DNA from: CAYLPT01 sp964385645
GTDB lineage: Bacteria; Armatimonadota; Hebobacteria; Hebobacterales; Hebobacteraceae
DNA: 64,000 nt
Assembly (NCBI GenBank): GCA_964385645.1
Contig: CAYLPT010000072.1
Coordinates: 5,313 to 69,312, forward strand
Reading direction: 5' to 3'
Positions 40,959-50,200 of the stretch are shown here, one piece after another; within the stretch, counting starts at the first letter, position 1, and each line of letters opens with the position of its first letter. The position numbers and the translations under genes were made by a program. Below the pieces are notes generated by a model. That model was not told where the DNA came from and ran no database searches. It saw only the letters and a list, made by a program, of their open reading frames with translations.

Positions 40959-42017
40959 CTACCCCGCGCGCACCGAGGCCGAGGGCTCGGGGGCGCCGAG
41001 GGTCCTGCCCACCGCCGCGGCCACGGGGCCCGCGGCCCGCATCAGGTCGGCGAACTTGTCCGGCCGCAGCGATTGGGGGCCGTCCGACAGCGCCACCGCC
41101 GGATCGGGATGGACCTCGACCATGATGCCATCGGCCCCCGCGGCGATCGCCGCCAGCGCAACCGCCGCCACATAGCGGTAGTCTCCAGTGGCGTGGCTGG
41201 GATCGGCGATGACCGGGAGGTGGCTGAAGCGCTTGATGACCGGGATGGCGTTGAGGTCGAAGGTGTAGCGGGTGGCGTCCTCGAAGGTGGTGATCCCGCG
41301 CTCGCACAGCACGACGTTGGCGTTCCCCTCCAGCATGATGTACTCGGAGGCCATCAACAGGTCGCGCACCCGGCATCCGGGGTGGCGCTTGAGGATCACC
41401 GGCTTCCCCGTCTGGCCGACCTCCTGGAGGAGTCGGAAGTTCTGCATGTTCCGCGCGCCGATCTGGATCACGTCGGCGTGCTCCACGATGTCCCCCAGGT
41501 CATCCGGGTGGAGCACCTCAGTTACCACCGGCAGCCCGACGAGCCGCCCTGCCTCCGCCAGCACCCGGAGCCCCTCCCGGCCCAGCCCCTGGAAGCTGTA
41601 GGGCGAGGTCCGCGGCTTGAAGGCGCCGCCGCGGAGGAGGTTTGCGCCGGCCTCCTTCACCTGCCGGGCGGCCTCGAGCATCTGCTCCCGGCTCTCGATG
41701 CTGCACGGGCCCGCGATGACGCTGATCGCGCGCCCCCCGATCTCCACCCCGCCGGCCCGGACGATGGAGGGCTCGGGGTGGCTACGCCGGGAGGCGAGCT
41801 TGTAGGGCTCCGAGATGAGGGTGACGCGCTCGACGCCGGGCAGGGCGGAGAAGCGATCCACGAGCTCCGCCTTCTCGGCGTCCATCGCGCCAAGGAGCGC
41901 GATGACTTTGCGCTCCACTCCGGGGTTGACGAAGGGCCTGAAGCCGGCCTTCGCCACGGCCGCGATGACCGCCTCGACCTGCTCCTCCGGGGCCCCCGCC
42001 TGCATGATGATGACCAC
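40959..42017 (-). CDS. aroF: DAHP synthase with N-terminal ACT-like domain
   Basis: 3-Deoxy-7-phosphoheptulonate synthase makes the first compound of the shikimate pathway from PEP and erythrose 4-phosphate. The 352-residue protein has a regulatory ACT-like N-domain (1-75, MVIIMQAGAPEEQVEAVI) and a barrel with AGPCSIES, AFKPRTSPYSFQG, QIGARNMQNF and PVIADPSHATG, the Thermotoga-type class. The usual KRG near the PEP site reads KRHPG. ACT fusion suggests feedback by Tyr or Phe. It lies 15 bases after the next gene upstream, and the tkt gene that supplies erythrose 4-phosphate is at 61881. Confidence 0.93.
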   Translation of the reverse strand: MVIIMQAGAPEEQVEAVIAAVAKAGFRPFVNPGVERKVIALLGAMDAEKAELVDRFSALPGVERVTLISEPYKLASRRSHPEPSIVRAGGVEIGGRAISVIAGPCSIESREQMLEAARQVKEAGANLLRGGAFKPRTSPYSFQGLGREGLRVLAEAGRLVGLPVVTEVLHPDDLGDIVEHADVIQIGARNMQNFRLLQEVGQTGKPVILKRHPGCRVRDLLMASEYIMLEGNANVVLCERGITTFEDATRYTFDLNAIPVIKRFSHLPVIADPSHATGDYRYVAAVALAAIAAGADGIMVEVHPDPAVALSDGPQSLRPDKFADLMRAAGPVAAAVGRTLGAPEPSASVRAG

Positions 42018-42032
42018 GTGCGGGGCCTCCGT

Positions 42033-42467
42033 TCAGGGGGTGTCGCTGGGGGGGCGCGCGATCAGCGCCTCCGTGACATAGACCGGCGCGCCGCTGCGCA
42101 CCGCGATGGCGACCGCGTCGCCGGGTCGCGCCTCCACGGCAACCGGGCCCTCGGGGCCGCAAAGGTGCAGCGTGGCGCCCCAGCCGTCCTCCTCCGCCTC
42201 GTCAATGAGCACGTGCTCGAGCTGGACGGAGAGCCGCCGGAGGAGCTGCACCGCGAGGTCGTGGGTGAGAGGCCGGGGTGCGAGTTGTTCTTGCAGAGCG
42301 AGGTGGATGGCAAAGCCCTCGCAGGAGCCCACCGGCACGCGCACCTCTCGGGCGGCCTCGTCCCGCAGCACGAGCAGGGGCAGGCGCTCCTCGTCCTCCC
42401 CGGCGCCGCCGCGGTTCTCGAAGACGCCCACGACTTCCACCCTCACGCTGTCGCCGCCAGCGAACAT
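42033..42467 (-). CDS. Bifunctional nuclease family protein (DUF151)
   Basis: A 144-residue protein of the BFN/DUF151 family: VRVEVVGVFEN, VLRDEAAREVRVPVGSCEGFAIHLALQ, LLRRLSVQLEHVLIDEAEEDGWGATLHL and DAVAIAVRSGAPVYVTEAL. Members in plants and bacteria have been reported to act as RNase and DNase; in most bacteria the role is unknown. It sits 27 bases downstream of rho and 15 upstream of the DAHP synthase, in one direction. Confidence 0.88.
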   Translation of the reverse strand: MFAGGDSVRVEVVGVFENRGGAGEDEERLPLLVLRDEAAREVRVPVGSCEGFAIHLALQEQLAPRPLTHDLAVQLLRRLSVQLEHVLIDEAEEDGWGATLHLCGPEGPVAVEARPGDAVAIAVRSGAPVYVTEALIARPPSDTP

Positions 42468-42494
42468 GGCGTCAGCTCCCTCCCCGACGGAGTA

Positions 42495-43760
42495 TCACTT
42501 CGACTCCTTGCTGAGCTCCCGCTGGACCCACTTGAGGAACTCGGCGTTGGTCGAGGTCTTGCGCAGGCCGGTCAGGAGCAGCTCGGTGGCCTGCGTGGTG
42601 TCGAGCGCGTTGAGCACCCGCCGGAGCTGGTAGACGCGCTGAAGATCTTCCTCGGAGAAGAGCAGCTCCTGGTGGCGGGTGCCGGAGCGTTGGATGTCAA
42701 TGGCGGGGAAGATCCCCCGGTCGGCCATCGAGCGATCGAGCACGAGCTCCTGGTTGCCGGTGGCCTTGAACTCCTCGAAGATCATATCGTCCATGCGGCT
42801 GCCGGTCTCGACGAGCGCGGTGGCGATGACGGTGAGGCTGCCGCCCTCCTCGATGTTGCGGGCGGAGGCGAAGAAGCGCTTGGGGCGATACAGCGCGCTG
42901 GGGTCCAGCCCGCCCGAGAGGGTGCGGCCGCTGGGGGCGACGGTGAGGTTGGAGGCGCGGGCCAAGCGGGTGAGAGAGTCGAGCAGCACGACGACGTCGC
43001 GGCCGCTCTCGACGAGGCGCTTGGCATGCTCCAGGACGATCTCCTGGAGCTTCAGGTGATTCTCGGGCACCTCGTCGAAGGTGGAGGCGGCCACCTCGCC
43101 GTCCACCGAGCGGCGGATATCGGTGACCTCCTCCGGGCGCTCATCAATCAGGAGCACGAGCAGGTACACCTCGGGGTGGTTCACGGTGATGCCGTTGGCG
43201 ATCTGCTTGAGCAGGGTGGTCTTGCCGGCCTTGGGGGGGGAGACGATGAGGCCCCGCTGCCCCTTCCCGATGGGGGCTACGATGTCAATGAAGCGCCCCG
43301 AGACGTTCTCGGGGACGGTCTCCATACGGAGGCGCTCGGAGGGGTAGATGGGGGTCAGCTCATCGAAGCTCTTCCGGTGGCGGGCGGCCTCGGGCTGGGC
43401 GCCGTTGATGGCGTCCACCTTGAGGAGGCTGTGGTAGCGCTCGCCGCTCTTGGGGGCGCGGACCGCGCCCACCACCGTGTCCCCGGTGCGCAGGCCGAAG
43501 CGCTTCACCTGCGACTGCGAGACGTAGATATCGTCAGCGCTGGGCAGGTGGTTGCGGACGCGGAGGAACCCGTAGCCCTCGGGGAGCACCTCGAGGACGC
43601 CCTGCGCGTAGCGCAGGCCGTTGGACTCGGCCTGGGCGCGCATGATGCCCAGCATGAGGTCGCGCTTGCGCAGCTTCTCGTAGTCGCCCACGGAGAGCTG
43701 CTTGGCGATTGACTGCAGGTCGTCTACGCTCTTCTGCTCGAGTTCAGCTAGCTCGATCAC
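42495..43760 (-). CDS. rho: Transcription termination factor Rho
   Basis: Rho is the RNA-dependent ATPase that ends transcripts. The 421-residue protein has the N-terminal helical domain (MIELAELEQKSVDDLQSIAKQ), the cold-shock-like RNA-binding domain (GVLEVLPEGYGFLR), Walker A PPKAGKTT (about 177), the Q-loop/R-loop region and VPENHLKLQEIVLEHAKR, with Walker B VVVLLDSLTRLAR. GTG 43760 is the start. No N-terminal insertion is present, unlike in many actinobacterial Rho proteins. A 240-base untranslated leader precedes it. Few T-run hairpins were seen in this window, so Rho may do much of the termination. Confidence 0.97.
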   Translation of the reverse strand: MIELAELEQKSVDDLQSIAKQLSVGDYEKLRKRDLMLGIMRAQAESNGLRYAQGVLEVLPEGYGFLRVRNHLPSADDIYVSQSQVKRFGLRTGDTVVGAVRAPKSGERYHSLLKVDAINGAQPEAARHRKSFDELTPIYPSERLRMETVPENVSGRFIDIVAPIGKGQRGLIVSPPKAGKTTLLKQIANGITVNHPEVYLLVLLIDERPEEVTDIRRSVDGEVAASTFDEVPENHLKLQEIVLEHAKRLVESGRDVVVLLDSLTRLARASNLTVAPSGRTLSGGLDPSALYRPKRFFASARNIEEGGSLTVIATALVETGSRMDDMIFEEFKATGNQELVLDRSMADRGIFPAIDIQRSGTRHQELLFSEEDLQRVYQLRRVLNALDTTQATELLLTGLRKTSTNAEFLKWVQRELSKESK

Positions 43761-44006
43761 CTCAACCGCCCCCTCTGTGCCGCATCTGCGGCAAGTCCTC
43801 GACGGTGGCTTCGGCCTGGCGCGGCCTCGGAAGGGTGCTGTGGGGCGCCCGGCGAGGGAACGACCGCGGGGTCTGGCGCGCGTTCCGCGTCAGGCAGGTC
43901 GGGATCGCAACCTCGGCGCGCCCGCTCACATTCCGAGCTGTGGCGCTTGCACAGCGCCGGCCGACGCGCGAGACTTCAGGGAATAGGCTCTGAATACCCC
44001 ACGCGC
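43761..44006 (-). other. Long untranslated leader of rho
   Basis: No protein is supported in these 246 bases; the open frames on the plus strand are not gene-like. The leader spans from the predicted start of transcription (about 44000) to the rho GTG. It has one stable hairpin, GCCGC-ATCT-GCGGC (43779-43792), ahead of the ribosome binding site. Rho autoregulation by attenuation in its leader is known in other bacteria. Confidence 0.45.
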
Positions 44007-44035
44007 ATTATACCACAAAGCACGGGCCATGTACA
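44007..44035 (-). promoter_or_regulatory. Extended -10 promoter of rho
   Basis: On the minus strand TGTACA (44035-44030), 17-base spacer, TATAAT (44012-44007) preceded by TGG, a perfect extended -10. Confidence 0.65.
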
Positions 44036-44051
44036 CCGGCCTTGCGCCATC

Positions 44052-44618
44052 TCAGCCCGCCTCGTCGGGCGGGGTCCCCCGCCCGGCGTAGATGTGCGAC
44101 TTCAGGATCCCGATGAAGGGCAGGTTTCGGTAGTGCTGCGCGAAGTCCAGCCCGTAGCCCACCACGAAGGCGTCCGGCACCTCGAAGCCCAGGTAGTCCG
44201 CCTTCGCCTCGATCTTGCGCCGGCTCGGCTTGTCCAGCAACGCCGCCACCCTCACGCTCGCCGGCTTCCGGGAGCGGATGTTGTCCAGCAGGTAGTGCAG
44301 CGTCAGGCCTGTGTCTATGATGTCCTCCACGATGAGGACGTGCTTGCTCTCGACGTTCGTCTCGAGGTCCTTCAGGATTCGGAACACCCCGCTCGACGAG
44401 GTGTCCTTCCCATAGCTCGACCAGGAGACGAAGTCCACGGTGCAGCGCAGATCGAGCCGTCGCATGAGGTCGGCCAGGAAGACGAAGGCCCCGTTGAGCA
44501 CCCCCACCAGCACGGGGTCCTTGTCCCGGTAGTCCCGTGAGATGCGCTCGGCGAGCTCCTCCACCTTCGCCTGGATCTGCTCCTCGCTGATGAGCACCTC
44601 TTGGATGTCGGACACCAT
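44052..44618 (-). CDS. hpt: Hypoxanthine phosphoribosyltransferase
   Basis: Hpt salvages hypoxanthine and guanine to IMP and GMP with PRPP. The 188-residue protein has the PRPP motif V-L-I-V-E-D-I-I-D-T-G (about residues 95-105), LVGVLNGAFVFLADL, and the C-terminal PDAFVVGYGLDFAQHYRNLPF that stacks on the base. ATG 44618 has GAGG upstream. It is third in the guaB3-guaA-hpt unit, 10 bases after guaA. Confidence 0.95.
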   Translation of the reverse strand: MVSDIQEVLISEEQIQAKVEELAERISRDYRDKDPVLVGVLNGAFVFLADLMRRLDLRCTVDFVSWSSYGKDTSSSGVFRILKDLETNVESKHVLIVEDIIDTGLTLHYLLDNIRSRKPASVRVAALLDKPSRRKIEAKADYLGFEVPDAFVVGYGLDFAQHYRNLPFIGILKSHIYAGRGTPPDEAG

Positions 44619-44628
44619 GGCGGACACC

Positions 44629-46179
44629 TCACTCCCACTCGATGGTCGCGGGGGGCTTCGAGCTGAGGTCGTAGACCACCCGGTTGACCCCGCGCACCTC
44701 GTTGATGATCCTGGTGCTGATGCTCGAGAGCACCTCGTAGGGCAGCGGCGCCCAGTCGGCCGTCATCGCATCCTCGCTGACCACCGCCCTCAGGATGATG
44801 GTCTTCGCGTAGGTGCGCTGGTCGCCCATGACCCCCACGCTCTTGACTGGGGCAAGCACGCCGAAGCACTGGAACAGGCGCCGGTAGAGTCCCGCAGCGC
44901 GGATCTCGTTGATGATGATGTCGTCTGCCTCCCGCAGCGTCTCCAGCGCCTCCGGCGTCACCTCGCCCAGCACGCGGATCGCCAGCCCCGGCCCAGGGAA
45001 GGGGTGCCGCCACACGATCTCCGCCGGCAGCCCCAGCTCCTCCCCCACCGCGCGCACCTCGTCCTTGAACAGATACCGCACCGGCTCCACGAGCTTGAGC
45101 TGCAGCGTCTCTGGCAGCCCCCCCACGTTGTGGTGGGTCTTGATGCGGGCCGCCTGCCGTGTCCCGCTCTCGATGACGTCGGGATACAACGTGCCCTGGG
45201 CCAGGAACTCCACCTCCCCGATCTCCCGGGCCGCCTCCTCGAGCACGTTGGCGTACTCCTCCCCGATGATCCGGCGCTTCTGCTCGGGGTCGCTCACCCC
45301 GCGCAGCCTCCGCAGAAAGCGGTCCTGGGCCTGCACGTGCACCAGGTTCACGTGGAAGTGCTCCCGGAACGTGGTCACCACCTGCTCCCCCTCGCCCTTG
45401 CGCAGGAACCCGTGGTCCATGAAGATGCAGGTCAGCTGATCCCCCACCGCCCGGTGGACGAGGGCCGCCGTCACCGCCGAGTCCACGCCCCCGCTCAGCG
45501 CGCACACCACTCTCCCGTCACCCACCTGCTCCCGGATCGCGCGCACCGACTGGGTGACCACCGACTCGGTCGTCCACAGCTCCCGACAGCCGCACTGGCG
45601 GTGCAGGAAATTCCGGAAGATCTCGATGCCCCAGGGCGTGTGGGCCACCTCGGGGTGGAACTGCACGCCGAAGAGGCGGCGCTCCCGGTTGGCCATCGCG
45701 GCCAGGCCGCTGGCCGTGCGGGCGGTCTCGATGAAGCCGGGCGGCACCGCGTCCACGCGGTCGCCGTGACTCATCCAGGCGATCAGACGCGGGTTCAGGT
45801 CCTCAAACAGGTCGCCGTGGTCGAGCACGGTGATCTCGGTCTTGCCGTACTCGCGGCGCTCGCCGCGCCGCACGCTCCCCCCCTGGAGCATGGCCATGAG
45901 CTGCATGCCATAGCAGATGCCGAGGATGGGCACCCCGGCCTCGAACAGCGCGGGGTCGCAGCGCGGCGCTCCGTCCTCGTACACGCTGCTGGGCCCGCCG
46001 GAGAACACGATCCCCTTGGGCCGGCGGGCGAGGATGTCGGCCACGGGCGTGTCGTGGGGCACGATCTCGCAGTAGACGTGGCACTCCCGGATGCGGCGGG
46101 CGATGAGCTGGCCGTACTGCGCGCCGAAGTCAACGACGAGGACCAGCTCCTCGGGCTGGGGACTCCTGGGGACGCTCAT
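44629..46179 (-). CDS. guaA: GMP synthase (glutamine-hydrolysing)
   Basis: GuaA converts XMP to GMP. The 516-residue protein has a glutaminase domain with the nucleophile in GICYGMQ (about residue 88) and the His-Glu of FHPEV, then an ATP pyrophosphatase domain with S-G-G-V-D-S (about 227) and the dimerisation domain ending KPPATIEWE. Length is normal. ATG 46179 follows the guaB3 stop by 22 bases, so the two enzymes for IMP to GMP are made together. Confidence 0.97.
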   Translation of the reverse strand: MSVPRSPQPEELVLVVDFGAQYGQLIARRIRECHVYCEIVPHDTPVADILARRPKGIVFSGGPSSVYEDGAPRCDPALFEAGVPILGICYGMQLMAMLQGGSVRRGERREYGKTEITVLDHGDLFEDLNPRLIAWMSHGDRVDAVPPGFIETARTASGLAAMANRERRLFGVQFHPEVAHTPWGIEIFRNFLHRQCGCRELWTTESVVTQSVRAIREQVGDGRVVCALSGGVDSAVTAALVHRAVGDQLTCIFMDHGFLRKGEGEQVVTTFREHFHVNLVHVQAQDRFLRRLRGVSDPEQKRRIIGEEYANVLEEAAREIGEVEFLAQGTLYPDVIESGTRQAARIKTHHNVGGLPETLQLKLVEPVRYLFKDEVRAVGEELGLPAEIVWRHPFPGPGLAIRVLGEVTPEALETLREADDIIINEIRAAGLYRRLFQCFGVLAPVKSVGVMGDQRTYAKTIILRAVVSEDAMTADWAPLPYEVLSSISTRIINEVRGVNRVVYDLSSKPPATIEWE

Positions 46180-46201
46180 GTGCCGATCCTCGGCCCGCTC
46201 C

Positions 46202-47362
46202 CTATCCCGTGCCCCCGACGCCCTGGGCGCGCTGGTGCGCCTTGCCTTCGGTGGGCAGGGCGGGGGCGACGACGATCTCGGCGCGCTGCATGTCCCGGAG
46301 CGTGCGCGCGCCACAGCAGGCCATGGCGAGCCGCAGGGCGCCGAACAGATTCGTGGCGCCGTCCTCCCGCTTGGCCGGCCCCAACAGGATCTGCTTCATG
46401 GGCCCGACGACGCCGACCCGGATGCGAGTCCCCCGGGGCAGGCCCAGGTCCGAGGTGGCCATGCCCCAGTGGAAACCCCGGCCGGGCGCTTCGGCAGCCG
46501 CCGCGAGGGGCGAGCCGATCATCACCGCGTCGGCGCCCGCCGCGAAGGCCTTCGCGATGTCGCCGCCGACCCGCATGCCGCCGTCGAGGATGATGGGCAC
46601 GCGCTTGCCTGTCTCCCGCTCGTGGTCGTCCCGGGCCGCCGCACAGTCGAGCGCCGCCGTGATCTGGGGCACGCCGATCCCCAGCACCCGCCGCGTTGTA
46701 CACGCAGCCCCCGGCCCCACCCCCACCAACACGCCGTCCGCGCCCGCCCGCATGAGGTCCCGCGCGGCCTCGTAGCTCACGCAGTTGCCGACGAACACGG
46801 GCGCCTCGACCATGTCCGCGAGGCGCCGGAAATCCAGCCCCTCGTGGCGCTCTGAGAGGTGCCGGGCGGTGGTGACCGTGGACTGGACGATGAGCGCATC
46901 CACCTGCCCGGGCCCGATCACCTCCGCGGCATGCCGGGCGAAGGCGGGCGTCGGCGACACGGCCACCTTCGCCCCCCGCTGCCTGACCTCCGCGACGCGG
47001 CGGCGGATGAGCTCGTCCTTGACCGGTTCCTGGTAGATCCCCTGGATGACAGCGACTGCCTCCTCGGCGGAGGCGGCGGCGATGCGCTCATAGAGCGGTG
47101 CAGGGTCCTCGTAGCGGGTCAGGATGCCCTGAAGGTGGAGCACGCCGAGGCCGCCGAGCTCGCCGAGGGTGACCGCGGAAGCGACGTCCATGACCGCGTC
47201 CATCGCGGAGGCGAGCAGGGGCAGCCCCAGGCGCACCCCGGCCAGCTCGCAGCTCAGGTCCACCTGCTCGGGGTCAACCGTCACCGCGCCGGGGACGAGC
47301 GCCACGTCATCGAAGCCAAAGGTGCGGCGGCTGATCCGCCCACGACCGATCTCGATAGCCAC
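46202..47362 (-). CDS. guaB3: GuaB3-type IMP dehydrogenase family protein
   Basis: A 386-residue barrel of the IMP dehydrogenase/GMP reductase family without CBS domains. It has the start [28 protein letters not shown], the catalytic Cys loop [10 protein letters not shown] (about residue 225), and [27 protein letters not shown]. GuaB3 members in actinobacteria and cyanobacteria oxidise IMP to XMP or act beside a canonical GuaB. GTG 47362 follows AGGAGGG. Placed directly before guaA, it most likely supplies XMP here. Confidence 0.9.
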   Translation of the reverse strand: MAIEIGRGRISRRTFGFDDVALVPGAVTVDPEQVDLSCELAGVRLGLPLLASAMDAVMDVASAVTLGELGGLGVLHLQGILTRYEDPAPLYERIAAASAEEAVAVIQGIYQEPVKDELIRRRVAEVRQRGAKVAVSPTPAFARHAAEVIGPGQVDALIVQSTVTTARHLSERHEGLDFRRLADMVEAPVFVGNCVSYEAARDLMRAGADGVLVGVGPGAACTTRRVLGIGVPQITAALDCAAARDDHERETGKRVPIILDGGMRVGGDIAKAFAAGADAVMIGSPLAAAAEAPGRGFHWGMATSDLGLPRGTRIRVGVVGPMKQILLGPAKREDGATNLFGALRLAMACCGARTLRDMQRAEIVVAPALPTEGKAHQRAQGVGGTG

Positions 47363-47529
47363 CCTTGTACCGCCCTCCTGGGTGGACGCCGGCGCCCCAC
47401 CCGCCGCGCCCGGGAAATCGTGCCCCCGCTCAAGCTGCACGCGGGACGCGCAACACCGGGGTCGGTGGGCTCGAGCAGAGGCGCGGGTAGATGGGGCCGT
47501 CTCCGGGCCGCCTCACCCGAGGATGGGGT

Positions 47530-47558
47530 ATTCTAGCAACCCGCCGCGTGGTTGTCAA
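47530..47558 (-). promoter_or_regulatory. Promoter of the guaB3-guaA-hpt operon
   Basis: On the minus strand TTGACA (47558-47553), 17-base spacer, TAGAAT (47535-47530) preceded by TG and one base. It leaves a leader of about 160 bases, in which I saw no purine riboswitch. Confidence 0.75.
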
Positions 47559-47646
47559 ACACCAGGCGCCGCCGGCCGATGGGGCCCGCGACCATGCGGG
47601 GGAGGGGTCTGCCCGCCGGGCCGGCTCCTCCCCTGCTCCCCGGCAC

Positions 47647-47675
47647 TTGACAGGCCGGCGGCATCATGTTAGTAT
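47647..47675 (+). promoter_or_regulatory. Promoter of the arsR3 unit
   Basis: TTGACA, 17-base spacer, TAGTAT preceded by TG and one base. The start of transcription falls near 47682, so the in-frame ATG at 47666 cannot be used and ATG 47702 is the start. Confidence 0.7.
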
Positions 47676-47701
47676 TCTCTGAAAGGCTTACCGACCGCAC
47701 C

Positions 47702-48058
47702 ATGGGCGATCTCGTCAAGCTGTTCAAGGCGCTCTCCGATCCCACCCGACTGGAGATCCTGGTTCGGCTCTCCGACGGCGACCTGTGCGTCGGCGCGCTC
47801 GCCTACCGGCTCGGGGTCACCCACTCGGCGGTCTCTCAGCACCTGCGGGTGCTGCGGGAGGCCGGGCTGGTGGAGGGGCAACGGCGCGGCCCCCGGGTCC
47901 ACTACGCGGTGAGGCGGGAGCAGGTCCGGGCGGCCTCCGAGCAGGTGTCGGAGTGGCTGAGCAGGCTGGGCGCGCAGCCTGACGAGAGAGGTGCGGCAGG
48001 GGCCGTGCACGCGAGGCGGGCCCGCCCGCGCCGCGTCGAATCCGCCGCGAGGAGGTGA
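47702..48058 (+). CDS. ArsR-family regulator 3
   Basis: A 118-residue winged-helix regulator: KLFKALSDPTRLEILVRLSDG, recognition helix THSAVSQHLRVLREAGLV and the wing QRRGPRVHYAV. The metal-site position reads D-L-C-V-G, with one Cys instead of the Cys-x-Cys of the other two ArsR proteins here, so it may sense another ligand or bind metal differently. The basic tail (RRARPRRVESAARR) is unusual. The leader before ATG 47702 is only about 20 bases with a weak ribosome binding site. It is followed at once by the 43-residue Cys protein. Confidence 0.88.
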   Translation: MGDLVKLFKALSDPTRLEILVRLSDGDLCVGALAYRLGVTHSAVSQHLRVLREAGLVEGQRRGPRVHYAVRREQVRAASEQVSEWLSRLGAQPDERGAAGAVHARRARPRRVESAARR

Positions 48059-48061
48059 ACC

Positions 48062-48193
48062 ATGCCGGCCGAGACGAAGAAGTGCGAGAAGGGCAAGGAC
48101 CCCAGGACCTGCACCCCCGAGCAGATCAAGGAGTGCCACGGGGAGGTCGCAGTCCACCCGTGTGGGTCCGGCAACCCGAAGAAGAAGAAGTGA
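48062..48193 (+). CDS. 43-residue Cys-rich basic protein
   Basis: ATG 48062 to TGA 48191-48193 encodes a 43-residue protein starting MPAETKKCEKGKDPRTCTP, continuing EQIKECHGEVAVHPCGSG and ending in NPKKKK. Four cysteines (positions 8, 17, 25 and 34), two His and eleven Lys make it a likely small metal-binding protein. AGGAGGTGA lies five bases before the ATG, the strongest ribosome binding site in the area. It sits three bases after arsR3 and 57 before an ABC-2 ATPase. I do not recognise a named family. Confidence 0.75.
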   Translation: MPAETKKCEKGKDPRTCTPEQIKECHGEVAVHPCGSGNPKKKK

Positions 48194-48250
48194 AGGCCGG
48201 AGGCGGGCGGCCCGGGGGCGCCTCGGGCCGCCCGCGCGCGGGGGAGTGCT

Positions 48251-49231
48251 ATGGCTGCGGACGTCATCATCGAGGTGCGAGGGCTGGCCAAGCGCTTCGG
48301 CGGCGTGCAAGCGGTGGCCGGGGTGGATTTCGACGTCCGGGCCGGGGAGCTGTTCGGCTTCCTGGGGCCGAACGGCGCAGGCAAGACCACGACCATCAAC
48401 ATGCTCACGGGCCTGGCGCGGCCAGACGCCGGCACGATCCGGATCGCCGGCATAGACTGCTCGGCCGACCCGAAGGCCGCGCAGCACCTGGTCGGCACCG
48501 TTCCAGACGAGACGAACCTCTACCCCGAGCTGACAGGCTTCGAGAACCTGAGCTTCTGCGCCGCGCTGTATGGGATGCGGCGGGCCCCGCGAGAGGCCCG
48601 GGCGCGGGAGCTGCTGGAGAGCTTCGGCCTGGGGGAGGCGGCCGACCGCAAGTTCGGCGGCTACTCCAAGGGCATGAAGCGCAGGCTCACGCTGGCCGCG
48701 GGCATAGTCCACCAACCCCAGATTCTGTTCCTGGACGAGCCGACCACCGGCATTGACGTCGCCAGCGCGCGGCAGATCCGCCAGCTCATCGCCGACCTGC
48801 ACCGCCGCGGCACCACCATCTTCCTGACTACCCACTACATCGAGGAGGCCGAGCGGCTCTGCGATCGGATCGCCTTCATCGTCGCCGGCCGCATCGTGCG
48901 CACCGATTCCGTGGCCGCGCTCATGCAGGAGACCGAGGGCCAACACGCGGTGGAGTTCGCGCTGTCGGGCGAGGCCCGACAGGTGTGCGGAGTGCTCGAG
49001 GAGGCGCTCCCAGGGCTCTCGTGCCGGCTCGTCTCCGATGGGCGGCTCCGGGTGGAGGCCGCCTGGCCGGTGCCCATCGGCCCCATCGTGCGCCTGCTGG
49101 AGGAGCGCGGCCTCGAGGTGGAGGAGGCGCGCAAGGTGCGCCTGTCCCTGGAGGAGGTGTTCGTGCGGGTGACGGGCATTGAGGCGGCGGCCATGCAGCG
49201 GGAGCGGGAGAAGGCGGGGGCCGGGCCATGA
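48251..49231 (+). CDS. ABC-2 type transporter ATPase
   Basis: A 326-residue ATPase of the ABC-2/DrrA-like group: FLGPNGAGKTTTINML (Walker A), the signature F-G-G-Y-S-K-G-M-K-R-R-L-T, ILFLDEPTTGIDV (Walker B) and THYIEEAERLCDRI. A C-terminal extension of about 100 residues (VEFALSGEARQVCGVLEEALPGLSCRL) is typical. ATG 48251 follows GGGGGAG. The stop overlaps the permease start by four bases. With arsR3 and the 43-residue protein it forms one unit, so it probably exports a metal or a toxic compound. Confidence 0.92.
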   Translation: MAADVIIEVRGLAKRFGGVQAVAGVDFDVRAGELFGFLGPNGAGKTTTINMLTGLARPDAGTIRIAGIDCSADPKAAQHLVGTVPDETNLYPELTGFENLSFCAALYGMRRAPREARARELLESFGLGEAADRKFGGYSKGMKRRLTLAAGIVHQPQILFLDEPTTGIDVASARQIRQLIADLHRRGTTIFLTTHYIEEAERLCDRIAFIVAGRIVRTDSVAALMQETEGQHAVEFALSGEARQVCGVLEEALPGLSCRLVSDGRLRVEAAWPVPIGPIVRLLEERGLEVEEARKVRLSLEEVFVRVTGIEAAAMQREREKAGAGP

Positions 49232-49965
49232 GGGCATGGATCGCCTTCTGGAGCATCCTCCACAAGGATCTGCGGGCCTACTACCTCAAGCCGCCCAACA
49301 TCAGTTGGGGGCTGATCTTCCCCCTCGCCTGGGCGGGGATGTTCTTCCTGCGCTCGGGCGCGGGGATGGACAGCGTCCGGTCGCTGCTGCCGGGGGTGAT
49401 GGCGGTCTCCGTGCTGTTCGGGACCACGTCAATGTTGGCGGTGACGATCACCTTCGAGAAGCGGACGCGCTCCTTCGAGCGGCTGCTGCTGGCGCCGATC
49501 TCCCTGCAGTTGCTGATGTTGGCCAAGACCACCGGCGCGATCCTGTTCGGGGTGGTGAACGCCTTCGTGCCCGCGCTGATGGCGGCCTTCCTGACCGACC
49601 TGTCGGGGGTCGCCTGGGGGGTGCTGGTGGCGAGTGTGGTTCTGATCGCAGTCAGCTCGACCTTCCTGGGGCTGTTCATCGCGGTGTCGGTGAGCGAGGT
49701 GTTCGAGGCGCAGACCTTCTCGAACTTCTTCCGCTTCCCGATGCTGTTCCTGTGCGGGCTGTTCTTCCCCATCGCGCGGCTGCCGGTCTGGCTGCGCCCG
49801 CTCTCCTACGTGCTGCCCCTGACCTATGGCGCGGACGCGATGCACAGCGCCATCCAGGGGGCGGGGCGGCTGCCGCTGGCACTGGACTTCGCAATGCTGG
49901 CGATCTTCTGTGCGGTGCTGTTCGCCGGCAGCCTGCGCAACATCAGGCGGAAGTGGATCCTGTGA
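49228..49965 (+). CDS. ABC-2 type transporter permease
   Basis: A 245-residue permease with six helices: an initial amphipathic segment (FWSILHKDLRAYYLKPPN), GVMAVSVLFGTTSMLAVTITFEKRTRSFERLLLAPI (the ABC-2 signature with the conserved E-K-R), and the end FPIARLPVWLRPLSYVLPLTYGADAMHSAI. The overlapping ATPase gene supplies energy. It is the last gene of the arsR3 unit. Substrate class cannot be told from sequence. Confidence 0.9.
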   Translation: MRAWIAFWSILHKDLRAYYLKPPNISWGLIFPLAWAGMFFLRSGAGMDSVRSLLPGVMAVSVLFGTTSMLAVTITFEKRTRSFERLLLAPISLQLLMLAKTTGAILFGVVNAFVPALMAAFLTDLSGVAWGVLVASVVLIAVSSTFLGLFIAVSVSEVFEAQTFSNFFRFPMLFLCGLFFPIARLPVWLRPLSYVLPLTYGADAMHSAIQGAGRLPLALDFAMLAIFCAVLFAGSLRNIRRKWIL

Positions 49966-50200
49966 GCGCGGGGAAGGGGCAGGCGCGGCGGACAGGGTGA
50001 AGCCGGGGGCCCGCGCCGCCGGCCGGAGGGGCTCCCATACGCGGGGAGAGGCCCCGGCCCCGGGCATCGCGCTGAGCGTGCAGGCGCATGCGTGCTGGGC
50101 ATCCGGGGCCAGGACCCTCCCGTGCGACTGCGGACGAGCAGTGCGCGCGGGGCTTCGACGAGCACCCTATGCCGTGTACTATGGGCCGCCTTGTCCTCGC

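Noticed and set aside
41073..43712. Open frame of 879 codons on the plus strand
   Set aside because: Antisense to the DAHP synthase, bifunctional nuclease and rho genes, and it crosses their boundaries.
43702..43986. Plus-strand frame with a C-R-I-C-G zinc-ribbon-like piece
   Set aside because: No matching second Cys pair, no ribosome binding site, and it lies over the rho leader. Probably chance.
44542..46593. Open frame of 683 codons on the plus strand
   Set aside because: Antisense to hpt, guaA and part of guaB3.
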